64,000 bases of DNA from Schizochytrium sp. TIO01 (GCA_004764695.1 SMSO01000035.1:1052001-1116000), one strand, 5' to 3'; shown: positions 9,904 to 22,216, counted from the stretch's first letter. The notes: a model not told the origin generated them from the letters alone. Numbers and translations are program-made.

Positions 9904-11502
9904 TTATACTCTAACAGTACTATCCTCGCGAGGAAGTTGTTCGAGAACCTTCGTATTATAGGACCCGCAACCCTTGCACTTGTGATATACAAAGTGATAC
10001 GGCGCAATAGAGCGCGTTTCACAGTCTGAGCAAAATATGCGTGAACGCAAGCCTTGGTATTCTGAAGGCATTTTTTCTTGCTCCAAAAGTTGGTCGATAC
10101 GACGAAAATATGCGGACATGTCGCCAAGACTCTTGCTGCATAATGGACAGGTGTAATTGCTTGCCGTATATGACTCGTAACATGAAACATGCATACAGTG
10201 ACCACAGTTAAGAAACATGACTGGAGTAGTTGAAGTGAACATGTATTCATGACAGACAGGGCAGTCTGACTCAAGCGAGCGCTCGACGCATTTGTGATCT
10301 CGAAGAGTGATGCTCATACACGCGTTGCACTTGTCACAGTGGAAATAATCAATACCGAGTCCCTCGCCGATGCGGCAAATGTTACATTTAGGGCAATGAT
10401 AAATCGCCTTGCCTTCCTTATCATCGTAGAACTTGCAAGGCTCACAGAAGTAGCGAGCAAATTCAGTACCGCAATCGATACACTCGCGCGCGACTGGTTG
10501 CTCCTTGCTGCAGACCATGCAGCGGACACGATCGACAGCGTATCTATCGATTTCATGGTCCATTTCTTCGTTGTGGCAGAAACGGCAAGGAAAGAATTCG
10601 TTACAGCAAGGCGCACTAATCATGCACTTGCGTTGGTAATGTTCACATCCGAGGATGTTATTTGCTTCATCGTGATAGGACTTGAGCATTTCATCCTCAT
10701 CAAATGCCTCGACCTCTTCATCGTCACCGAAATCGCTGTCTACTTCCGAAGCGGTCTGATTACTTCCGGCCTGGTGGCGCAGGTTCATTGTACGGCCCTC
10801 ACTGTTAAAATAGCTACTCTGACTACGCTGCTGCAGTCCGCTTGCGCCATGAGCTGGAGGAAGGTGGCCTGCGCTGCGAAGGCGTCCGAGTGACTTGGTT
10901 GATCCGCGACGCATAGAGCTTTCCTTGGCGTGAAGGTCCTGCTGACTCTTGCGCCAAGAAAAGGTCATGAGTTCTTGAATGCGTTTCGCACGCTCGGCGC
11001 CGCTAAGAGAAGTGTCGCATTGAATATCGCGGATGGTACGACGTAAGTCTTCCTGAGACATACCTGAGGCGGAGTTAACAGGCTTGAGGCGACGTCTCTC
11101 GATGGCCTCATCAATACATTCGCTGGGTTGGCTTGAGTCTGTGTCCAGGTCCTCTTCAATACGCGAGTCTTCTGCTACCTTGAACTCATCTGCAGAGTCC
11201 AATACTCTGGGTTCGATTGTGCCCTGGGCACCGTCAGCTCCGACTTCATGGTGGTGGTGGTGTGAATGCGGGTGATGGTGATGGTGGTGGTGGTGATCGT
11301 GATCATGGCCGTGTGTGTTGTCATGATGATGGTGATGGTGGTGGTGATCATGACCACTGTTTCCACTGTTTTCACCTGGGCTTGTTGGGCTGTTGCTGCG
11401 GCTGCTTCGCCGTCTCAGCCGCGTGAATGAGCCAATCGACCGAAGTCTGCTTGCAATGTCTGTCCCACTTCCGCGCGAGGACCCATTACGCCGCAACATC
11501 AT
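9904..11502 (-). CDS. RCHY1: CHY zinc-finger / CTCHY / RING-H2 E3 ubiquitin ligase with polyhistidine N-terminus (RCHY1/PIRH2-like)
   Basis: 532 residues, about twice human PIRH2 (261). The C-terminal half has the full family order: CHY zinc finger ~285-355 (CEHYQRKC, CCNEFFPCRFCHNE, CMVC, CIDCG), CTCHY ~356-405 (CPKCNICRIGEG, FHCDKCNACM, HKC), RING-H2 414-455 (C414, C417, C433, H435, H438, C441, C452, C455) and a zinc ribbon 490-515 (CSDC...CKGCG). These are zinc-binding E3 ligases that ubiquitinate nuclear and signalling proteins. The N-terminal ~280 residues are family-atypical: Ser/Arg-rich, then 26 histidines among residues 51-85, then acidic and low-complexity sequence. No hemerythrin domain is present, so it is not a BRUTUS-type iron sensor. 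Two adjacent ATGs start the frame; intronless; TAA stop. Confidence 0.9.
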   Translation of the reverse strand: MMLRRNGSSRGSGTDIASRLRSIGSFTRLRRRSSRSNSPTSPGENSGNSGHDHHHHHHHHDNTHGHDHDHHHHHHHHPHSHHHHHEVGADGAQGTIEPRVLDSADEFKVAEDSRIEEDLDTDSSQPSECIDEAIERRRLKPVNSASGMSQEDLRRTIRDIQCDTSLSGAERAKRIQELMTFSWRKSQQDLHAKESSMRRGSTKSLGRLRSAGHLPPAHGASGLQQRSQSSYFNSEGRTMNLRHQAGSNQTASEVDSDFGDDEEVEAFDEDEMLKSYHDEANNILGCEHYQRKCMISAPCCNEFFPCRFCHNEEMDHEIDRYAVDRVRCMVCSKEQPVARECIDCGTEFARYFCEPCKFYDDKEGKAIYHCPKCNICRIGEGLGIDYFHCDKCNACMSITLRDHKCVERSLESDCPVCHEYMFTSTTPVMFLNCGHCMHVSCYESYTASNYTCPLCSKSLGDMSAYFRRIDQLLEQEKMPSEYQGLRSRIFCSDCETRSIAPYHFVYHKCKGCGSYNTKVLEQLPREDSTVRV

Positions 11503-12547
11503 GACACTTGCTATAACACTGAGATGTCTAGGTGATCAGCACTGGCTGGTTTGTTCGGAACGTTAAGGTATTGCCGCAAGCTTGATGTAGGTCCACGCGA
11601 ACCCGCCAAAAATGCCAAGGAAAATGGGCAAGCGGACAAGAACTCTTCCTTCTGATGAACTAATTCACCTGTAAGAAGTGCTGGTCTCGAGTTCTAGCTT
11701 TCGTGAAGAGTTAGTCCGAGCTCTCCTCTGCACAGTCCTCTTCACTACCAAGTAGCCTCTTGCTAGATGGGTCAGCTAATTGATTAGTTTGTTCGTCTTT
11801 GCCGAGCTCACAAGCTGCGGCTCTCGTCAGCAACGAAGCACGTTACGAGTCTGCTTTGGCTTTTGCTTTTGGCTTTTGCTTTTTCCATTTCCGCTTTCTT
11901 TTTCTTTCTTTCTCCGAAACATACTAAAAAACAATTGAGAAATAAATATAAATAAAAAGTCTACTCTTTCCAGACACACTCGACACTGAATTGTGGAAGG
12001 AAATTTTCAATTTCTATTTCCAATTCTCTTTTCATTCGCTTTCCCATTTTTAAAAGTAGAACACAAGACGGCATACGATATAAATTAAGTGCGGACGTGA
12101 AGAAACGAAAATGAAATTTTGATGAGATTATTTTTCACAACTAGGAGGTCACTCAGCGATATTATATTAAAAAAAAAAAAAATAAAAAAAAAAGCCATCA
12201 GACACTAAAAACAAACACAACGAATGGGTAATCAATTGATCCACCAGGTAGTCGATCGCACAATTAATTAAACACACCTCACCTCAGCTTGCATCCAAGT
12301 ACGTACGAGGACTGGCTAAGCTTGCCTTGAGCTAGCGAAATACGCGCACACTCTGCCATCGTCGAGTTTAGCCAAGCTAGCGACACGGCGACTAATATCA
12401 ACAGCAAAACCCGCGTAAAAGCATATCGACGGCAGCTCTAGTTTCTTCTCTTCTGTCTCTGTTTCTGCTTCTCCCACGAATTCGCGCCCTTTTTATTGTC
12501 CCTCTTCCTTCAGTTTCTTTTCTTCTTCCTCACCATTTTCAACTTTA

Positions 12548-12600
12548 AAAAACAAAACAAACAAAACAAACAAAACAAACAAGCAAACAAGCAAAACAAT
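12548..12600. repeat. A/C-rich (AAACAAAAC)-type repeat
   Basis: Repeated AAAC/AAAAC units, degrading into AAGC units at the right end. Confidence 0.85.
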
Positions 12601-12810
12601 AAACTCTCATCTTATTTCATTCATCTTTATCTTATCTATTTATCACATTCACTTCTTTCTCTTGAGACATTTACATACCCTTAGCTTAGGAGAAAGAAAA
12701 GTAAAAGGACGATAAATAGAAGCATAAAAGACTTCTACAAACAACTCGGCACGAGCATCAAAATACAGAGCAAGAATACAGCGCATGTCTGTCTCTTTCT
12801 GAGCATAGGT

Positions 12811-12851
12811 ATACATACATACATACTTATATACTTACTTACTTACTTACA
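12811..12851. repeat. (TACA)n then (TACT)n repeat
   Basis: Consecutive ATAC then TTAC tetranucleotide units, imperfect at the join. Confidence 0.85.
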
Positions 12852-12922
12852 CCTCGCTCCATACAAATATCGTCGTGTCTTCGGCCAAGAGCCACGCCTA
12901 GCGAAGGATGGTCAGTCTTGGG

Positions 12923-12986
12923 CTCTTGTCTTCTCTTGTCTTGTCTTCTCTTGTCTTGTCATGTCTTGTCTAGTCTAGTCTAGTCT
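12923..12986. repeat. (TCTTG)n / (TAGTC)n compound repeat
   Basis: Alternating TCTTG and TCTTC pentamers that pass into CTAGT units. Confidence 0.85.
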
Positions 12987-13195
12987 GCCTTCTTTCCTGC
13001 CTGTCCGCTGCTCTCCAGCTTTCTCCACCTCCCCGTGCGCCGACCCTCTCTCTCTCTTCCTGCTCGTGCCTCTCAATCATCACCACCTTCAAATTAAAAA
13101 GCTTTGAAAGCTTAGTCACTTTATTCGCTCTATCTGTCTGTCTGTCTCCCCGCTCTTTTATAGTTGAATCATCCATTCATTTGCTCCTGTTTTTC

Positions 13196-13279
13196 TGTTT
13201 CTTTTCTTTATTTCTTTATTTCTTTATTTCTATATTTCTATATTTCTATATTTCTTTATTCATTCGTTCGTTCATTCAT
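13196..13279. repeat. (TTTCTTTA/TTTCTATA)n then (TTCG/TTCA)n repeat
   Basis: Octamer-like T-rich units followed by ATTCGTTCGTTCATTCAT. Confidence 0.85.
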
Positions 13280-14042
13280 CTGTTCGCGTTGTTGTTTGTG
13301 CATCCATCACTATTGCACGATGACTGATTGATTGACTGATCGATCGATTGATTGTGATTGATTGGTGTATAAAATGAAAAGTTTATTTGTTTTGCACGTT
13401 AATGTTGTTTTGCACGTTTCGCCGACTTACCTTTCCTATTACCCTTCTCTTACTCTGTGCTCTTCTGACGTTGCAGGGACCTACTCGCAAGGTTCAATTT
13501 CAAGTCGAATGCTGCAAATGCTGAGCTTAAGGATAGAAACACCTGAAGGTCAGAAAACTTATCGTAGGGTGTGTCGAAGGTGAGGGCGGTGATACAACTA
13601 GGACCTTGATTTGAGTGCTAGTTATTAGGCATACTACTCTCGTATGAGACAGAACGGGGATGTTCTTGAGATAAGATATACACCCTGCAATACCGAATGC
13701 AAGTAAACTCTGGAATTGAGGCTTCACGTTATCTCGAATGGAGGAAAAAGAGACACATAGATTTAATCAAATACAATCACAATTGCTCCCGCGATCAGTT
13801 CTCAAGTTAAGTGATACAGGGGCTTCGTAGAAAAGTAAAATATATATAAATTCTTTCTTTTTGTAAATATCCAGGCATTGGGGCTCTCTTTGCTTCAGCC
13901 CTTAAGCGGGGAGTGCACAGTCTGGGCTTGGGGAGCTAATCAAGACTGAAAGCCCTGCCACAGATTCTTCGCGAATTCTTCGAACCATATTCCCGCGGAA
14001 AGACGCTATAAAAGCCATGGTATAATCTGTTGCACTTTCAAG

Positions 14043-14315
14043 TCATCGCGTGTACTTCTTCTTCCTGATAATCTTCAGCATGTCATCCCTGTTTCCTCTT
14101 ATTTCTTTCCCAAAACGGCTACACAAACGTCGATGCCATTTAATGCAACGGGATACAGCCTTCGAGACATTGCAGGGAACACCAAATTTGTACAAGTCTC
14201 CAAAAAAGTAAATGAATTGGTCACGCTGCAGCACCCAAGGCAATCCCGAATCGAGCATGGTGACTGCACAGGGAGCATTGAAATCTTGGAGCAATTTCCA
14301 CTGGTCTCTCCTTCA
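14043..14315 (-). pseudogene. Short protein-like frame, possible exon or gene remnant
   Basis: An open frame of about 90 codons between two TGA codons, with no ATG at its beginning. It is rich in aromatic and cysteine residues (for example LPWVLQRDQFIYFFGDLYKF) and ends in a basic tail with KIIRKKKYTR. That composition is more protein-like than the surrounding spacer. I recognise no family. It could be an internal exon, a decayed gene fragment or chance; the lack of a start and of flanking coding sequence argues against an intact gene. Confidence 0.2.
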
Positions 14316-15621
14316 ACTGAGGAGCGCTGATTTTATTCTCAGCCGGCTCAAGCTCATGTCCATGAGAATCGCCAGATCTCATCCAGTGACTTTCTACCCA
14401 ACTTGTCACGCGTTCTCTCGTTCCCTCAGCCTTGCATTTGCAAGGGCGTCGGCCTGAGTATAAATCGCTGGTCTCATGAGCTAGGTGCCTCCACGGCGAT
14501 TCCACGCCTCCGTTCCGTGATGATTCCAGTCTCGATCACTCGTTCACTTGCAGCAAGCACTCAGCGTGCGGGTCGTGGCCGGCACCTCGAGCAGAACCGA
14601 GGCCATGTCCCGAAGTGCTGATGTGCCTCCCGGGAGATATTTCGACGCCCGAGAGGAGTAAAGGCAAGACCGGCCCGGGCAAAGAAAGCTCCAGGTTTCG
14701 ATATGCAGCGTGACACATCGCCGCGTGGAACCTCGCGAGGTTCGTCGAGAGCGTGGCACTCCTCGCAACGAGTGGTTGCATTTGATGAATCAGCAGTTGA
14801 TCTTCATTCATTTCAAACTTCGAATCCAACTTCTTAATTTCTTGCCTCGTCATTATAATTATTGATTATTCTTATTATTCTTAAAACTTATTCATTCAAA
14901 AAGTAGAAAAAGAGTAGCAGAGAAAAAAAGAAAAAGAAGCTGTATAGATTAATTAATCAAATTAAAAAACAAATGTAAAAATTACTTTATTTCTACTATT
15001 TTCTTGTTCGTTCACTTTCAAGTTGAAGATCAATCATCCCCAGCAACTTGAACGCGAACTCCTCCAAATAAAACCTGCTAACTATGGTCCCTTCTCTCGT
15101 GCACCATGTTATAGAAATACACCACGGTACTTTCGCACCTACAGGCCCATACCTGTGTACCTTACACCTGAGCCCGAAAAAGGGCTAAGAAGCATAACGT
15201 AGTGCACCTGGGAAACAAACACAATTTTCTCGCAGTTAGTTTTCACTCACCGCTTCAACAAAGGTTCGCGTTCCATCGCCGTTCTTTTCCCTGTTCTACT
15301 CCTGCCTCGAGATTTTCCGCGTGCGGCGATCGATGCCTTAAATCCTGAGATCGAAGTGCTCGAGACAGCGCCTGGACTGCGCAAGAGAAGCTTGGAGGCT
15401 GCTGCTTGGGGGAGGGGTCTCCGCATGCTGGCGTAAGAGACGGGCCCGCGAGCTGGGCAGCGCCGGCTACCTACCTACCTATCGAGCGGCAGGCAACCTG
15501 CTGCTCTGGCTTTGGGAGCGCGCGCCGCGCGCTTCTTCTGCCTTGTCCCCTTTAAGGGAAAAAAAGAAAGAAGTTTTATATAGTTTTTATTTTATTTGTT
15601 AAAATGAAAGCTTTTAAAGTA

Positions 15622-15622
<1 letters not shown>

Positions 15623-15656
<34 letters not shown>
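15623..15656. repeat. (AACT)n microsatellite
   Basis: About eight uninterrupted AACT units. Confidence 0.95.
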
Positions 15657-16259
15657 AGACCTGCTCTCTGCTAGTCTAGCACTGTCTACGTGGAACGCTT
15701 AGTTTTAGTAAACATTCGTGATTTCATTATTTTGTGAATCAAAATATTATTGTTGAATTTCTATCTATTCATATATATTATGAACGACCAATGGGAAGCG
15801 ATTTATAGATGCAAGTGGATGCATATGCATGCATGAGCGAATGTGTGGAGATCGTGCGCTATCATAACTTGGACGTTGTTTTTAACGCTCGGCGGCTTCC
15901 AATTGAGTGCCTTTCCATGAGTTCAACATACTACCTATACCTACTTACCACTATTGCTTTCGTGGGTTTGGAAAGAGGGGCGACTGAAAGCTATCTCCTC
16001 TGAATCCCTCATCACCGGTATTTATTTATAGAGAGATCACTTCTTACCTGATCATGACTGATTTCTTATACAAGTTGGCATTTATGATTTCTTTCCATTG
16101 ACCAACGAATCAGCGGTGATTGAGTGACTTTTGAAGAAGGATCGTCGTCGTTCGCGACGTGGGCGGCCGCTGCTGTCCAGAGCTTGGGAACGCGTGCCTT
16201 ATAGGCTGCTACGCTCGGGGTATCTGCTGATGATTTCGTGTGTACAGATGCAGTCTTCA

Positions 16260-16292
16260 GCATCATCATCATCATTATCATCATCATCATCA
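16260..16292. repeat. (ATC)n microsatellite
   Basis: About eleven CAT/ATC units with one ATT interruption. Confidence 0.9.
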
Positions 16293-16817
16293 TCCTCAGT
16301 ATCGTTAGGAACATGCAACTGTCCCCGCATTGAAAGGGAAAGCAGGGAGTTGAAAGGGTGTGTACCAACGTCTCCGGCGATCTCCACAAGTTCAACAACG
16401 ATATGGAGGCAGGGAGGGTCCTTCCTCCGCCTACCTAAAGGTATCCTTCCCCGCCGCAGCTCGGTGGAGTCAGCGCAGCTTGAGCTCTTGAGCTTTACCC
16501 TTGTTCGCATACACGCGACGATTAGGCCGCCGGATTCGTGATGCATGGTCGCTATGCGAGATTGATTGATCCTCCTGTGCAAGCGCCGCAAAGGATGATG
16601 ACGTAAAGGGACTCGTCCTTAGTGTCCACTGTCTGTCTGAGGACATGTGATATTGGTACACAGAAGGAGGTGGCTGCAGAAAGGCCAACGCGCTCAAGTC
16701 TTAGCAGCCCAAATGTGCTGGCGAGCGAGAGCAATGGATTGTATATAGAATTACCCTCGATATCTTGAACGCTCTCCGTCGTGCATGGGATTGATTTGCT
16801 CTTTTATGGATGACATG

Positions 16818-16866
16818 TTTTTGTTTGTTTGTTTGTTTGTTTGTTTGTTTGTTTGTTTGTTTGTTT
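16818..16866. repeat. (GTTT)n microsatellite
   Basis: About twelve GTTT units in a row. Confidence 0.95.
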
Positions 16867-16903
16867 TTTCAATTAGAAATGGCAGCGAGGTTGGGTTGGT
16901 TGG

Positions 16904-16926
16904 TTGTGTGTGTGTGTGTGTGTGTG
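16904..16926. repeat. (GT)n microsatellite
   Basis: About eleven GT units, 40 bases downstream of the GTTT array. Confidence 0.95.
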
Positions 16927-17388
16927 TTTTTTGGTTGCTGCTTTTCTGTACAGTCGTGCTTCTCTGCATCCACGCAGCCGTTGGCCTCATCGTGGCAAGG
17001 ATTGCAACCGTTGGTGCTCTCACAAGTTGAGCTGGTGACCTTCAGTCGAAGGAAATGTCTCGACTTTTGATGGATGGCCATTCGCAATCAATCGCCTCGG
17101 CAAACACAACAATAATGCGTGTGCACCGTCTGCTCCTGTAGAGGCTTTCGAACTTATAAGTAATGATTAGTTCACCATTTATTATAATTAATTTAACATA
17201 AAAAATATAAAACATTCATAGGAAATCACACTTTGATATCGCAAGAAATAAGAAGCCCTGGAATACGAGCACTTTATGAAAGAGGAACGGAGACGGAACG
17301 AGCTCAGAAAGGGAGTACGGAGAGCTAAACGACGCTTTGCAGACGAGCGCCGTATTCTTTCAAGTTCGGCGTGTGCCTTCTTCTTCCT

Positions 17389-17466
17389 CTTGTTCTTGTT
17401 CTTGTTCTTGTTCTTGTTCTTGTTCTTGTTCTTGTTCTTGTTCTTGTTCTTGTTCTTGTTCTTCTT
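17389..17466. repeat. (TTGTTC)n hexanucleotide array
   Basis: About thirteen near-perfect TTGTTC units. The length is a multiple of three, so all frames look open here, giving spurious Leu/Phe or Ser/Cys frames. Confidence 0.95.
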
Positions 17467-17556
17467 TTCGTGGCGAGTCTAAGTTAACCCCTCGAAAATT
17501 GGATTCTCACAATTCACCAAAGCCTTCGCTGTTCTCATACAGAGGCCCTGAAAGTT

Positions 17557-17662
17557 GTTGACGTTGTCGCTGTCGCTGTCATTGTTGTCATCGTCCTTGT
17601 TGTCGTTGTTTTCGGCGTCATCGTTGTTGTCGTCGTTGTTGTCGTCGTCGTTGGTGTTGAAA
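17557..17662. repeat. Imperfect GTTGTC/GTCGTT repeat
   Basis: Degenerate trinucleotide-based repeat dominated by GTT, GTC and ATC units. Confidence 0.8.
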
Positions 17663-17767
17663 TGTCGGTGTGCTGTTCCCTCCGCTTCGAGGCGAGAAGA
17701 GGGACTTCAAGCGCAGCACGCGACAGAAAGGCGGCCTATTTCAGATGCCACGCCACGCCTCGCGAGT

Positions 17768-17807
17768 TAGTCAGTCAGTCAGTCAGTCAGTCAGTCAGTC
17801 AGTCAGA
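17768..17807. repeat. (AGTC)n microsatellite
   Basis: Ten AGTC units in a row. Confidence 0.95.
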
Positions 17808-18009
17808 CTGACTTGGGCGTGGCTGGAGACGGGAGGAGGCAGGCCAAGGCAGGGAAGGAGGGCTGTCCTTCCGCAATTGCAGGAGCCTCGAGGGTCGAAG
17901 AAGAGCATTCATTCATTCGTTTGCTGTCGGTCTCAAAGCAAAGCTAAGTTCTGAAAGCCATCTTCAGAGACCCATTTATTTGTTTATTTTTTTATTTATT
18001 TATTTATTT

Positions 18010-18093
18010 ATTTAATCTATTTTATCTATTTGTTTGCTTGTTTGTTTGTTTATTTAATCTATTTTATCTATTCGTTTGCTTGTTTGTTTGTTT
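18010..18093. repeat. 42-bp tandem duplication in T-rich sequence
   Basis: Two adjacent 42-base copies beginning ATTTAATCTATTTTATCTAT differ at a single base (T versus C at unit position 22). A (TTTA)n run lies just upstream (about 17975-18012). This is a small minisatellite and a recent duplication. Confidence 0.9.
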
Positions 18094-18560
18094 ATTTATC
18101 TGCCTAAGAAAGGGAAAGGTTTTAACGTTCTTTAATTTCGATCAGTTTTGTTCAACCTTCCTTTTCCGAGTCTTTTTTTCTGTTCAATTTAGTTAATTTT
18201 GGGGGAAAAAGAAAAAAAGTAAGTAAATAAAGTAGAATTAAAGTTGAAGAAGCATGAACTTTTAAGTTGTTCGCGTGAAAAGCACTGAGATATCACATGA
18301 AATGGATGTATGTAATTACTGACTACGAACTCACGATCGAAGCTCCATCATGGACGGATGGATGGATGGATGGATACTACTCGAAAGGCCTTTGAGCTAG
18401 CTTCTAGCTGATGCAAGAAAGGTGCTCGTGCTTCGCGCTGACCTTCTGCTCTTGGGACTCGGCCCTTCCTGTGGACAGTGGGTTTTGGCGCGAGCTCGAT
18501 CGATCGAAAGAAGCGGCGCATGGGAATGACTGCTCTGAAGACCAAAGAATGAGGGGGAAA

Positions 18561-18570
18561 GAAGAAAGAT

Positions 18571-18609
<39 letters not shown>

Positions 18610-18610
18610 G
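18561..18610. repeat. (GAAA)n purine tract
   Basis: About ten GAAA units within a longer purine-only strand. Confidence 0.95.
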
Positions 18611-18938
18611 AACTTACCTGAGCAGTGGAAAAGAAGAACTTTTCAAGAGAGGAAAGGAACAAACCAAGAAACAAAGAAACAAAGAATACAGAAACAAAGA
18701 AAGAAAGTCAGAGATCGGGGACGCTTGCTATCTCAGAGTGGATTCTCACCGCCATCGATCGCCCTTCCATTATCACCCATATATATATGCGGCTTCTGTT
18801 CGCCTGGTTTTAGGTTTGTTCAAGATTGAAAGTTGAGCTCTTTCGTATCTAAGAACCGTGTGAGGGTTCACTATGAATGACAAATGACACTGAGTTCATA
18901 GGGCAACTTGACAAGTGGAGATAAAGGATGTCTGATGT

Positions 18939-18983
18939 ATTGATGTATCGATTGATGTATCGATTGATGCATTGATTGATGCA
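18939..18983. repeat. 12-bp minisatellite
   Basis: About four copies of a unit close to ATTGATGTATCG, the last ones drifting to ATTGATGCATTG. Confidence 0.85.
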
Positions 18984-21900
18984 TTTATCTGTTGATTGAT
19001 TGGCTGTTAATCGAGCGGTTGTTGATCGTGAGGTACGATGATCTGAGGGGGCATCCATTTATGATGGGCATTCGTCTGATTGATCATTCGAGGTTGAAGG
19101 CGAGCTTCGCAAGCGAGCCAGTCTGAGCTGGTTTTGGCTCGGATCTTGGATTCTAGTTTCCCTTGTCGATGGTCTGTCTGACTCGTTTGTTTGTTTGTTT
19201 GTTTGTTTGTTGGTGACTTGTTTGTCTGTGTTGTGCGGAGTCCATTTTTCCTGCCCCGTTGTGCATGCATCATCAGTTGAGTAAAAGGCAGCGCATGGAA
19301 ACGCATCATATGGAGACAAAACAGGTGTACGTAAAGATTAGCAGTGACGTAATGTAGAGAAGGACGTGGATGTGCACGGGAAAAGCTTAAGCTTAAGCTT
19401 GAAGGGCGGAGAAGGGTTGCACACACTGATTGGGATGCACCACTTGAAGGAGGGTCAGCGACAATTTTATGAGGCGGGAGCGTGCAACTTGAAGGGCCCT
19501 AAGTAAGGGCGATGTGTGCATGAAGATCCATAAGGTGTTGTTTTTGAGTGATGGTTCACGAATATGAATCACGATTCAAGGTTCATGATGATGACGGAGC
19601 AATTGGCGTATTGTAGTTCATGCTTTTCTCCTGTTGAGTATTGGACTACTTGCGATTGGGGACTATTTGGGTTGATCGATTTTTATCGTTTAACGTCTTC
19701 AAGATCCTCGATGAGTGGCATGGAGTGAACGGAGAAGAAGAAGAAAAAGAAAAAGAAGAAGAAGAAGAAGCGTTACAAACATGGCCATTGTTTGCAAATT
19801 GCAAACATGACTTAGGAACAACCTAGGTAGTAGGTCCAACTGCGTCAAGATGACTGCTGAGGTCACGAGAAACCCAGGGTAGGTCAAACGTTTTCATATT
19901 TCTAGCTAGGTAGTAGTAATTTGAGTTATCATAGCGGGAAACAGAAAAAAAAAATAAAAATAAAAAAAAAGTGAGAACGCAAAGAAATCACTATTTCTGT
20001 TTGGTTGCAGAATGTGATACAATTAGTAAGAACTAATAAGAACTATGTAAGTGCGTAGGAATTTTCGTAATTAAAGAATAAATAATAAAAGTATATATAT
20101 GTAGGTTAAAATTGAAAAATTGAAATTAGAATTGAAGTTGTTATTTTTATACTAATAAAAAAAAACAATTAAAACTGAAGAAAACAGGGTTTAGAACTCA
20201 ATTTTTAAAGAAAGATCAAGGAGAACTCGCGTACGCGAAGGGATTTATGTGAATCTGGGAGTACCCCGATAGAATTTTACAAATTTGAATAGTGTGTATG
20301 TTAGGCGGTTGAATTCCTAAAATTATATTGATACTTTACTAGGATGAGTTGAGTGGCAAAATAAAAACAGGTTGCTCATAATCACACTTAGCCAAGGTAA
20401 TTTTGGAGCTACCTCTTTTACCTTTTGACGTCAAGAGATCAGAAGGCCTAGATGAGACCATTCAAATATTCGTTGTATGAAGTTCGACAAAATATTTATT
20501 TCAAGGTAGGCACTTTGGTGCAAATGATTCAAATTTGGTTGCCTGAAAGAGAGAGAGAGAAAGAATCGCACAGGGCTTCTTGCTTTTCCTTTATTTCTTA
20601 AGGTGCAATTCCATTTATCTCAGTACACTTATCACAGTATTCATACGTATCTATTAGCGTGTGAAGTATAATGTGTGACGACTGATGATGTTATGTAAAA
20701 GTTGGGCGCAATACGCATTTACTCGTGCAAGCTCATGACTAGGTTTATCGTTTCCTTTTTGAAGTCCACTCTCAATTTCAAGTTCTAATTCCCTTTTTTT
20801 TTTTTTTAATTAAATTAAAAGCTTTAGAAAGACACCTTTAATTCGAAAACTCACTAGGTTGATAGTAGACTACCATGATAACTTGAGAACTACAACTTAC
20901 TTCGATCTTGCGCCTGATCATAAAGTATGGTTGCCATTTGCGACCAGCATATTAAACATAAGTTGACCACGCTTAATTGAAACCCATGGCCTGCCATAGT
21001 GCGATTCTAAAGATTCTTCAGTTAACCTTACTTCTAACTGCAAATGGCCCCCCTACAGTGGTTGGTACTGCTAAGATGCTCTGATATGCATAATACCCTA
21101 CCATCAACCCAACGAAAGCAAGTCAAACAAAATCCCAGAAAGAGATAGGGTACTAGAATATGCGCAAGTTTCTGTGATGTAAGATTTCCTGATGTTGTCT
21201 TTGTCAGTCTCCTGATCGTTCTCGCGATTGCTGTAGTAATCAAGGTCACGAAGAGGTGGACATCTGGGCTGCTTTATTTTAATACATATAGTACTTGCAC
21301 TCATGTAGGTATTCATTCCCATACTTATTTCTTGCTTCGTTTGATCCGTGACTTAATCTTTGTTTTCTACTTACTCATCCCCATCTGAGGCTATGACGGT
21401 ACATATTCAGCCACGCTGATAAATAAAAACTATAGTTGCCTGCGCTGATTTTCTGCCGTCAAAATAAACTACAAAAATGGTAAATTGTAAGTTGTTGAGG
21501 GAGAGCGCTTCGTTCATTCCCCAAAGAAGTGCTGCCTCGAAACGCCATCCATGAAACGCCGTTCAATGGAGAGTCATGTCAAGGTCTTGATGTGGAGTTG
21601 CTCCGGGCCAGGCGTTCGGAGGCAAGTAGAACGAGGCTGCGATGAGCGAGTAAACCTGGCCATGTAAACAGCTGTGAACCCCGATCGGGTCTAGTTGCAG
21701 GAGGGAATATTAGTTTATCAATCCTTCAAATTTGCTGGCAAGCTTTACCTCGATATTTACTCTTCCTCGTCTGTTTAACAACAGTGAATACACTAGTACA
21801 AAATGGGGCATCGAACTCATTTCGCTTCAGATGAGTTGTCTTAAAGAGGGTGCGAACCCTCTGTGCTGGAATTTGGTCACATCAAAGCTCAACGCCAATA

Positions 21901-22215
21901 ATATTGATTTCTTCTGTCAAACTAACTTGAGTGAAAACCATAAAGGTCAAGTGGCTCTATTTTATGAAACGCGCAGGCCACGTTGAGAAACAGAAAGGCT
22001 GGAGCCAATGGGACAAACGGTTTCCTCCACGAGAACATACCAATATAGTTCAAGCGACGACCCTCCATTGCACGCCAGCAATCAACTTATTAACTTTTAA
22101 TGTATTAATTGATAGTAGCTGGATTAAAAGGATGCCACGGGTGCTATAACCTTAACAATCTTCTTTGAGCGTCAAAGGAGGAAAACGGAATAGACTAGAA
22201 TATCCTTTATATGCG

Positions 22216-22216
22216 A

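Noticed and set aside
10294-10893. A 199-codon plus-strand frame opposite the CHY/RING gene
   Set aside because: It is antisense to well-conserved zinc-finger codons; the composition mirrors the real gene.
17276-17561. Leu/Phe- and Ser/Cys-rich open frames
   Set aside because: They are produced by the (TTGTTC)n array, which keeps several frames open; no start context or domain.
21845-21875. Hairpin GAGGGTGCGAACCCTC that resembles a tRNA T-arm on the minus strand
   Set aside because: The loop is 6 nt and lacks the conserved A58; the rest of a cloverleaf is missing.
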